Shown one piece after another: positions 23,476 to 28,919 of a DNA stretch of 28,919 nt. A model generated the notes under the pieces. It worked only from the letters and a program-made list of their open reading frames with translations. It made no database searches and was not told the origin of the DNA. A program made the translations under genes and the position numbers. Location of the stretch: NCBI GenBank assembly GCA_910588825.1, contig CAJURF010000044.1:1-28919 (forward strand). Direction: 5' to 3'. The DNA comes from an uncultured Lachnospiraceae bacterium (GTDB taxonomy: Bacteria; Bacillota; Clostridia; Lachnospirales; Lachnospiraceae). Numbering within the stretch: position 1 is the stretch's first letter; the number at the start of each line of letters is the position of its first letter.

Positions 23476-24134
23476 GCCTCGAATTTATACCCGGAACGAA
23501 TCAGGGTCACAATGTGAGTTCCCTCACTGCCCAATTTCCGCCGCAGTGTCTTGATGTGGGTGTCGATTGTCCGCGTGTTCCCTTCAAAATCATACCCCCA
23601 AATGCGGTTTAACAGTTGTTCCCGCGAGAAAATTTGTTCAGGGTTGGACATGAAAAAATACAATAACTCATATTCTTTGTGGGTTAAAGTAATTTCTGCA
23701 CCGTCTAAGAACACTTTATGGGATGCGGGGAGTATGGTTATTTTGCCTGCGCTGAGGGTATCTGCGGAACTTACGGAGGCACGGCGCAGCAGTGCGTTTG
23801 CTTTGGCAAGTAATATTTTCGGGCTGAACGGTTTTGTCATATAATCATCAGCGCCATATTCATAGCCCCTTAATTTATCCGTTTCATTGTCCTTAGCAGT
23901 GAGCATAATGATGGGAAGATTACTCATTTCCCTTGCCATTTTACATACGGAAAAACCGTCAATATGGGGCATCATAATATCCAGTATCATTAAATCCATA
24001 GGGGTGCTTTTCAATAACATCAATGCGTCAACCCCATCGTCAGCAGGAAAGCAGGTATGTCCGGCCATGTGCATATATTCAGAGATGATATTCTGCATGT
24101 GTTTTTCATCTTCTGCAATTAAAATGTTTGCCAT
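23472..24134 (-). CDS. OmpR-family response regulator paired with the kinase
   Basis: 220 residues. The receiver has phospho-Asp52 in LMILDIMMPHIDG, a Thr in LTAKDNETDK and Lys in YMTKPFSPK. The winged-helix effector domain is at about 125-220 (LTHKEYELLYFFMSN, RTIDTHIKTLRRKLG, IRSGYKFEA). The ATG follows an AGAGGA site. It overlaps the kinase gene by 4 nt, so the two are a cognate pair. Likely targets are the exporter promoter with its GTGAAAT repeats and possibly its own promoter, inferred from position and repeat spacing. Confidence 0.94.
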   Translation of the reverse strand: MANILIAEDEKHMQNIISEYMHMAGHTCFPADDGVDALMLLKSTPMDLMILDIMMPHIDGFSVCKMAREMSNLPIIMLTAKDNETDKLRGYEYGADDYMTKPFSPKILLAKANALLRRASVSSADTLSAGKITILPASHKVFLDGAEITLTHKEYELLYFFMSNPEQIFSREQLLNRIWGYDFEGNTRTIDTHIKTLRRKLGSEGTHIVTLIRSGYKFEA

Positions 24135-24209
24135 AAAGTCAATCCTCTTGTAAGCATTTTTTTAATAGTCTTGTGTGGAATCGTTTTAACATTTCGGTTG
24201 TCATTTCAG

Positions 24210-24242
24210 GATAATCCGTATCAGATTATCAGTGCCATTGTA
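24210..24242 (-). promoter_or_regulatory. Promoter and inverted repeat upstream of the two-component operon
   Basis: On the minus strand TGC-TACAAT (extended -10; TACAAT at 24242-24237) would start transcription near 24230. Just downstream, GATAATC (24210-24216) and GATTATC (24224-24230) form a perfect 7-bp inverted repeat with a 7-bp spacer. The position over the start site suggests repression or autoregulation. The leader would be about 95 nt. Confidence 0.45.
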
Positions 24243-24326
24243 GCATATGGCAATCAACTTTGCTAGAGTGAGTCTGAAAAATCATTCCTGCCATCTGCAC
24301 GCCCCACTTTGCGGGAGATTTGGCCC

Positions 24327-25610
24327 TTATTCATAATTACGTGCTAAATCCATACAAATGTCCACCCAGGAAATCCCCCTCTCTATATGCCCACAGCAAG
24401 TCTGCGCTTCGCGCAATTCTACAATCAATGGATTTCCCCTAGATACTTCCATACCATGGGATATCATTTCCCGGATTTTTTCTATATCAAAGGTATGAAA
24501 TACATTGGTGGGATTTACTTTCCAGCTCATAACATATCTCCCTCCAATTTTTTCTGCCGCAATGTCAATGTGGGAGAAGGCACTGACAGCCACCTGTCTC
24601 AAATTGGGAATATGCCTCGCCACTGCATCGTATTTTGCATCCATCTTCTCACAGCATCCATATGCATTCATTCCAAATAAGGCAGATAATTTCTGCTGAT
24701 AGGGAAGCACAAATTCCTCCAGCATCTCAGGCGACACAGCGGTAAATTCCTGTGCCATACAATATCCCCACAAATCTTTCAGTTCCACTTTTCTATCAGC
24801 TTCTTTTTCTGGCAGCAAATCAGTAAACGCATGGCCATTGGAACCGCAGGCTGTGGCCGTGCCATTTACCAGATACTCATTATTATTCATTCTCCAGATC
24901 CCCTGCGCTATCCCTTCCTTCAGATACTTCAGACGTCCTTCATATAAAATCTGCATTGCCTCGTGTGTGAACGCCGGTTCTTCGTATAGATCATACATCA
25001 CCTGTTCCAGCCCACGCAGTTCACACCAGATATCAATCAGGCTGTTCCCCCATCCCATAATATTCTGATGAGATGCTGCGGTAAACGGCTCCCCTTCTTC
25101 CACCGTTAAAATGCCGCCAAATATCTCTTCCGCCAACCCAAAGTTCTCCTTTGACTTTTCCTCATCCACAGTCAGCTGTGGCAGCTTCATCTTGTCGATG
25201 TCACTGACTTCATGAATGCACGGATGGAAACAGGCGGCATGGTCAGGCCTCCTGTCATAAGGCCGTTTTCTGTCATCTACCCAGTCAGATACCTGTGTCA
25301 CATACGGAATATAAATCACATCTGTCAATACAATATCATCACGAAAGTATTCGTCTCTGTAAATTCTCATCCGAAGTTCCTTTTCAATTGAACGGAACAA
25401 AGGATCTTTTACTTTCAGAGTATCATCCGGAATCAATTCATGCCACAATTCCGGTGGAAACATGACAAGGGGCCTGGTTTTTTCCATACGGTTTAATTTG
25501 ACCCACAGTTTTATTTTTTCACTCCATTTTGGATTTTCTGATATTTCTTTGACTCTGCGTGCCAAGGATTGTAAATACCATGTTTCTTCTTTGCTGACTC
25601 TTCTGTTCAT
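24327..25610 (-). CDS. Uroporphyrinogen decarboxylase-fold protein, methyltransferase-like
   Basis: 427 residues. The C-terminal half (INHERENT-free pattern aside) has the spacing of UROD-superfamily proteins: QNIMGWGNSLIDIWCELRG, then SPEMLEEFVLPYQQKL, AYGCCEKMD, and the final ELREAQTCCGH with paired Cys and a His that could bind a metal. It lacks the N-terminal motifs expected of the haem-pathway enzyme. Many such clostridial proteins belong to corrinoid methyl-transfer systems (MtaA, CmuA or O-demethylase types), but no corrinoid protein is adjacent, so that role is unproven. The start follows AAAGGAGAGG. It is divergent from the AraC gene, a likely regulator. Confidence 0.72.
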   Translation of the reverse strand: MNRRVSKEETWYLQSLARRVKEISENPKWSEKIKLWVKLNRMEKTRPLVMFPPELWHELIPDDTLKVKDPLFRSIEKELRMRIYRDEYFRDDIVLTDVIYIPYVTQVSDWVDDRKRPYDRRPDHAACFHPCIHEVSDIDKMKLPQLTVDEEKSKENFGLAEEIFGGILTVEEGEPFTAASHQNIMGWGNSLIDIWCELRGLEQVMYDLYEEPAFTHEAMQILYEGRLKYLKEGIAQGIWRMNNNEYLVNGTATACGSNGHAFTDLLPEKEADRKVELKDLWGYCMAQEFTAVSPEMLEEFVLPYQQKLSALFGMNAYGCCEKMDAKYDAVARHIPNLRQVAVSAFSHIDIAAEKIGGRYVMSWKVNPTNVFHTFDIEKIREMISHGMEVSRGNPLIVELREAQTCCGHIERGISWVDICMDLARNYE

Positions 25611-25651
25611 ATGCCTCTCCTTTATTCTGCTGCATTCCTATTCATGTTCTT

Positions 25652-25663
25652 TAAACCGGTTTA
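25652..25663. promoter_or_regulatory. LacI-type palindrome between UROD-like and AraC genes
   Basis: TAAACCGGTTTA is a perfect 12-bp palindrome with a central CG, the form used by many LacI-family repressors. It lies 42 nt before the UROD-like start, just downstream of a TATACT on that strand. A second inverted repeat, TATCTG (25675-25680) with CAGATA (25688-25693), is close by. A consensus TTGACA on the plus strand (25710-25715) could serve araC. No LacI gene is in the window. Confidence 0.45.
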
Positions 25664-25805
25664 TGTTAACAGTATATCTGATATTTACAGATAATCGTAT
25701 ACTTTACTTTTGACAAAATCTCATTTGGTTTAATTTTCTTTCTAAGAACTATTGGCAGATACGTTCCTGTACATTATCATAGAAATGAAAAGGAGGTACC
25801 CGGTA

Positions 25806-26669
25806 GTGAAACTAATTTTTGAGAATCTTGCATCCGGCATATATACGGGTTCTATCGGCCATACATTTACACCGTCCAGACTAGCAAAGGACTATCTTTT
25901 TTATCCTACCTGGACAGGCCATTATTATTGTTCTTCCGATTATTTTACCAAACGCGAAACATTTCCCACTTTGCTGCTTATGTACGTAGAAAAGGGCCGC
26001 TTTCATGTGGAATATCGAAATAAAACGGCCATTGCAGTAAAAGGTGATCTCATCTTATTGGATTGTGTGGAACCACATTACTACCATGCCCATGAAGGCC
26101 TGGAATTCTTTTTCTACGGCTTTGAGGGCGGAAATTCCCGTGATATGGTTCAGCAGATACTAAACACACGGGGATTTCTGATTCGTTCTCCCAATAATCA
26201 TCAAATCAGTAAACTTCTGAAAACAACTATGGATTATTATGAAAAACATGAAATAGAAAATCCATATGAAGCTTCCATGCGGATTTATAAACTGCTCATG
26301 CTTCTCATGAGCCAGCGGGAACTCTATCAGCCCATAAAAAATAACCCAGTGGAACAATGTCTGGTTTATATCCATGACAATTTGAACCGGGTCATCACTT
26401 TAGAGGAACTGGCAAAACTGGTCAATTTAACCAGCCCTTACCTCTCCAAGATTTTCAAACAGGAAATGGGTGCATCACCCCGTGAGTACATCCTGAACAC
26501 CCGCATGAATAAGGCAAAACTTCTGCTGGCACAGACCTCTAAAACAATATCAGAAATTGCCCTGGAAACAGGCTACTCCAATGCGTCAAGTTTCACTAAT
26601 CTTTTTACGGAAAATATCGGGTGTTCCCCCACTATGTTCCGAAAATTGATCTCTTTAAAATCGTTTTAA
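25806..26669 (+). CDS. AraC-family transcriptional regulator
   Basis: 287 residues from GTG 25806, chosen because AGGAGG lies at 25791-25796; an in-frame ATG at 25785 would overlap that site. The N-terminal 150 residues look like a cupin-type ligand domain (VKGDLILLDCVEPHYYHAHEGLEFFFYGF). The C-terminal about 100 residues hold two helix-turn-helix units: ITLEELAKLVNLTSPYLSKIF and ISEIALETGYSNASSFTNLF, with the SPREYILNTRMNKAKLLL linker. It probably controls the divergent UROD-like gene and perhaps the binding-protein gene that converges on it. The inducer is likely a small carbohydrate or plant compound, which is inference. Confidence 0.93.
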   Translation: MKLIFENLASGIYTGSIGHTFTPSRLAKDYLFYPTWTGHYYCSSDYFTKRETFPTLLLMYVEKGRFHVEYRNKTAIAVKGDLILLDCVEPHYYHAHEGLEFFFYGFEGGNSRDMVQQILNTRGFLIRSPNNHQISKLLKTTMDYYEKHEIENPYEASMRIYKLLMLLMSQRELYQPIKNNPVEQCLVYIHDNLNRVITLEELAKLVNLTSPYLSKIFKQEMGASPREYILNTRMNKAKLLLAQTSKTISEIALETGYSNASSFTNLFTENIGCSPTMFRKLISLKSF

Positions 26670-26672
26670 ACC

Positions 26673-26712
26673 AAACAGACTGTCATCCCACTCAGGAAAT
26701 GACAGTCTGTTT
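26673..26712. terminator. Bidirectional terminator between araC-type and binding-protein genes
   Basis: AAACAGACTGTCAT (26673-26686) pairs perfectly with ATGACAGTCTGTTT (26699-26712) around a 12-nt loop, with T runs on both strands. It serves both convergent genes. Confidence 0.9.
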
Positions 26713-26730
26713 TTCTATAACAAATGGATT

Positions 26731-27795
26731 TTATGAGTCCTGTTCCGGTTCGTATTGATCCAGCAGTTCTTCACAGTTATCCATGGTCATGGGAAATATC
26801 TCAATGCTGGATCTTTCATCCACTTGTTCCCCTTCTCCCAAATATGTCTGCCGTGCAATTTCTGCAGCAAGTGTTCCGATATTGGGCCAGTAAACATAAA
26901 TGCCTGCCGTCAAATCACCGTCTTTGATCATCTGCGCATCGCCTCTATTACCAATAATACCAATATTAATGATATCATCCCTCAGCCCTGCCGCATTAAT
27001 CGCCTGGCTGGCACCCAGCGTCATCAAATTATCACAGGCAACAATACAGTCAATGTCATTATCAAATTTCTGAATCCAGTCTTCTGTCACCTGCATGGCT
27101 GTCTCTGTGCTGAATTCTCCCGTCTGGCTGGACAAAAGGTTCAAATCCTCCCGTTTCGCAATGGCATCTTCGAAACCCGCCTTCCGCTTCACAGCCGCCT
27201 CCCGCCCTGGTGTTCCTTCCAGATAGCAGATATTAGAATTTTCAGGAAGATTCTCCACGCACCATTCTCCCTGCATTTTTCCCAGAGTCTCCTCATCCCA
27301 GCCGATAAACTTATATTCTCCTGAAGATGCATCTGTTCCAAGTTGATAAACTGGTATTCCCTCATTGTTGCATGCCTCTACAGCTGTGGAATTTGCCTCT
27401 GTATCAACTCCGATGAGAAACAACATATCAATTCCTCTGGTCAGCATATTTTCTACATTTGTCATTTGCTTTTCCACATTCAGCTCAGAATCTGCAGTCA
27501 AAACTTCCACACTATCTGCTCCAACCGCTCTGGCAAATTCTTCACTCTCCACATCTGCCACAAAGTTCAGCATTGCCGGGTAACAATTCATATCCGCATC
27601 ATCAATATTGATAAACCCTACACGGTACACATAACCGCCCGACTTACTACCAGGCTGGTCTTTTGTGCTGTTCTCCGCGATCTCCTGTGTTGTTTCACCT
27701 GAAGGTTCCGCTGATTTGTCACCACTGCCGCATCCTGCCAACATACTGCCTGCCAGAACAGCTGTCAACATAAATACCATCATTTTTCTTTTCAT
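26731..27795 (-). CDS. Sugar-type ABC substrate-binding lipoprotein
   Basis: 354 residues from the ATG at 27795, with GGAGGG at 27803-27808. A lipoprotein signal (MKRKMMVFMLTAVLAGS, lipobox LAGC) places Cys22 as the lipidated residue. A Gly/Ser/Thr/Glu linker follows, then a type-1 periplasmic-binding fold of the ribose/galactose kind: VYRVGFINIDD, MLTRGIDMLFLIGVD, NEGIPVYQLGTD, ICYLEGTPGREAAVKRKAGF and DCIVACDNLMTLGASQAI. No ATPase or permease lies beside it in the window, so it may work with a distant transporter or act as a sensor. A longer start (27846) is less likely. Confidence 0.9.
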   Translation of the reverse strand: MKRKMMVFMLTAVLAGSMLAGCGSGDKSAEPSGETTQEIAENSTKDQPGSKSGGYVYRVGFINIDDADMNCYPAMLNFVADVESEEFARAVGADSVEVLTADSELNVEKQMTNVENMLTRGIDMLFLIGVDTEANSTAVEACNNEGIPVYQLGTDASSGEYKFIGWDEETLGKMQGEWCVENLPENSNICYLEGTPGREAAVKRKAGFEDAIAKREDLNLLSSQTGEFSTETAMQVTEDWIQKFDNDIDCIVACDNLMTLGASQAINAAGLRDDIINIGIIGNRGDAQMIKDGDLTAGIYVYWPNIGTLAAEIARQTYLGEGEQVDERSSIEIFPMTMDNCEELLDQYEPEQDS

Positions 27796-27846
27796 TCTTT
27801 TTCCCTCCGTCACTATATTTTTTGTAAAATATTTTGCTTTACGCAT

Positions 27847-28146
27847 AATTATATACAGTTTTATGGGAAAGTATATAATTTAGTTTGTATAAATTCTCAT
27901 TTTGTTTGTGATTTAGGGGCTTTCCGTCAAAATCTATGCATAGTTTCTGAAATATTTTGAAGAAATATTTCAGCGGACTTCTTAAAAATACAGCCTTACG
28001 GTGCGATAAATATGCACAGTGGTTTCTGTGTATTTTTCTGAATTTACTTATCTATAGTCGATAATATTCAGTGAAAATCTTAATAAAGTATTTACAATAC
28101 CCTTATATAGTGTTACACTGCATACAGTAAGCATTTATACAAAATT
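27847..28146. promoter_or_regulatory. AT-rich intergenic region with repeats and a promoter
   Basis: The 350-nt gap between the divergent binding-protein and BlaI-type genes. It has a perfect 11-bp inverted repeat (CTGAAATATTT at 27947-27957, AAATATTTCAG at 27963-27973). It also has two imperfect copies of a TATGCA-n-AG-TTTCTG-TATTT pattern (about 27935-27957 and 28011-28035). No clear -35/-10 pair for the minus-strand gene was found, though several TATA-rich stretches lie at 27850-27890. No small gene was seen. Confidence 0.5.
28091..28130 (+). promoter_or_regulatory. Promoter and possible operator of the blaI-type gene
   Basis: TTTACA (28091-28096), a 17-nt spacer, and TACACT (28114-28119) preceded by TGT, an extended -10. 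TTACACTGCATACAGTAA overlaps the -10 and has partial dyad symmetry (TTAC and GTAA arms with ACA/TGT-like cores), which recalls BlaI/MecI operators. Autorepression is inferred. Confidence 0.5.
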
Positions 28147-28560
28147 ATGAAAGGAAGTGATTTTTTGCAGACACTATTTCCCAAAGAGGAGGAAATCATG
28201 TACGCTATCTGGGAGATCGGGCATCCGTGCGGGCTGTCAGAAATTTTAAACACCTACCCCGGCCTGAAAAGAAACACGGTAACCAAAGTGCTGACAATCC
28301 TGATGAACAAAGGATATCTGAAAGCTGACTCCATTGCCAAAACCAAAACCCGGACAGGCAAAGCATACGCACCCTGCATCACAAAACAAGATTATGACAG
28401 ACAGAAAAAGGCCGTAAATGATATCGTGGAAAGTCCAAACGCAGAGACTGGGATTATGAAATACCTATCGGCTCTTGTGGACTCCAAAGACGCCGGCCAG
28501 GAACTGATTGAGCAGATGGAAAATATGATAGAGCAGTATAAGCGGGATAACGGGATGTGA
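28147..28560 (+). CDS. BlaI/MecI/CopY-family repressor
   Basis: 137 residues if started at ATG 28147. However, AAGGAAGTGA at 28151-28160 lies inside the frame and is well placed for TTG 28165, which would give 131 residues beginning with QTLFPKEEEIMYAIWE; no site precedes the ATG. The winged helix is clear: KEEEIMYAIWEIG, GLSEILNTYPGLKRNTVTKVLTILMNKGYL. The C-terminal half is a dimerisation helix region that, in this family, is cut by a partner protease. The next gene encodes a BlaR1-like protein, so the pair probably forms a signal-responsive repressor system, for cell-wall stress or another cue. Confidence 0.9.
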   Translation: MKGSDFLQTLFPKEEEIMYAIWEIGHPCGLSEILNTYPGLKRNTVTKVLTILMNKGYLKADSIAKTKTRTGKAYAPCITKQDYDRQKKAVNDIVESPNAETGIMKYLSALVDSKDAGQELIEQMENMIEQYKRDNGM

Positions 28561-28635
28561 CATAGCGGCATAACCGTAATTTTTTCCCGCAGATCATAGT
28601 GCAGTCTCACTATAATATGGAAGGAAGTGGTTATC

Positions 28636-28919
28636 ATGATTTTTTCATGGTCATCTTTTTTCGCATCTGCTATTGCGATCAGCTTCTTATTAGTCATTTT
28701 CTATTTTCTTTTGTACAGGAACCGAATCATATCACGTTTCGGAATTATCTGTCTGTACATATTTGCCATTTTAATTATCCTGCGGGGATGTCTGCCATTT
28801 GAATTCAACAATGTATATGGCATTCGCTTTACGAAAACATACAACTCCATCAGTATACTGCCGACACTGCGGGATTTTGTAATGGCTGATCTATTCTATA
28901 TAGATGGGAAATCCGTCAC
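28636..28919 (+). CDS. BlaR1/M56-type membrane protein, 5' part only
   Basis: The frame runs open to the window edge (94 full codons), starting with MIFSWSSFFASAIAIS. The ATG follows AAGGAAGTGG at 28621-28630. Two membrane spans are visible at about residues 8-27 and 36-52, separated by a basic loop (YRNRIISRFG). The segment RGCLPFE after the second span is typical of BlaR1-like M56 proteins, in which a zinc-protease domain follows further on; that part is outside the window. It lies 75 nt after the BlaI-type gene, and the two families are usual partners. No resistance gene can be seen here. Confidence 0.78.
   Translation, partial: MIFSWSSFFASAIAISFLLVIFYFLLYRNRIISRFGIICLYIFAILIILRGCLPFEFNNVYGIRFTKTYNSISILPTLRDFVMADLFYIDGKSV

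Noticed and set aside
24327..25610. Haem-pathway uroporphyrinogen decarboxylase (hemE)
   Set aside because: No haem genes nearby, and the N-terminal half does not show the expected HemE motifs; it fits the broader UROD-fold methyltransferase group better.

Overview
The window looks like a chromosomal segment of a Gram-positive, low-to-moderate GC anaerobe of the Lachnospiraceae/Clostridia type. The basis is the tig-clpP-clpX-lon-engB order, strong AGGAGG ribosome sites, an ECF transporter core next to truA, a hybrid sensor kinase of the gut-clostridial kind and a BspA-like surface protein. I cannot name the species. No rRNA, tRNA, CRISPR array or origin was seen.

Layout. 1-1587: an IS3-family insertion sequence (orfA/orfB), cut a few bases short at its left end by the window edge. 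It sits inside a decayed surface-protein gene (1588-3326) that also carries two frameshifts. 3592-4140: a DJ-1/PfpI protein. 4283-10543: the protein quality-control block of trigger factor, ClpP, ClpX, Lon and the ribosome-assembly GTPase EngB. 10509-13002: the ECF transporter energising module ecfA1-ecfA2-ecfT, overlapping engB. 14695-15438: truA. 15442-19167: a 992-residue hybrid histidine kinase and an OmpR-type regulator. On the minus strand, 19181-24134: a two-component system with a BceS-like kinase, followed by an ABC exporter operon (a 50-residue membrane peptide, an ATPase and two permeases). 24327-28919: an accessory stretch with a UROD-fold methyltransferase-like protein, an AraC regulator, a sugar-type binding lipoprotein, and the start of a BlaI/BlaR1-type pair.

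The strongest novelty candidate is at 12957-14693. A 1.69-kb AT-rich cassette lies between ecfT and truA, flanked by 46-bp direct repeats (45/46 identical). The repeat carries the last codons and stop of ecfT and also the ribosome site of truA. Removing one repeat plus the insert restores a tight ecfT-truA junction with a 1-nt gap. The cassette has its own near-consensus promoter with a palindrome over the -35 box, and two genes: a SatD-family protein and a polytopic DUF3307 membrane protein. By eye, SatD shows the motif order of class III nucleotidyl cyclases followed by a helix-turn-helix. A cyclase-like protein paired with a membrane protein in a mobile-looking cassette invites comparison with Pycsar-type signalling and defence modules. 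That comparison is my inference.

Other points of interest: the small membrane peptide translationally coupled to the exporter ATPase; helically phased GTGAAAT repeats upstream of that operon, which look like a response-regulator site; a 128-bp inverted repeat inside the IS tail; and several operator-like palindromes in the accessory region.
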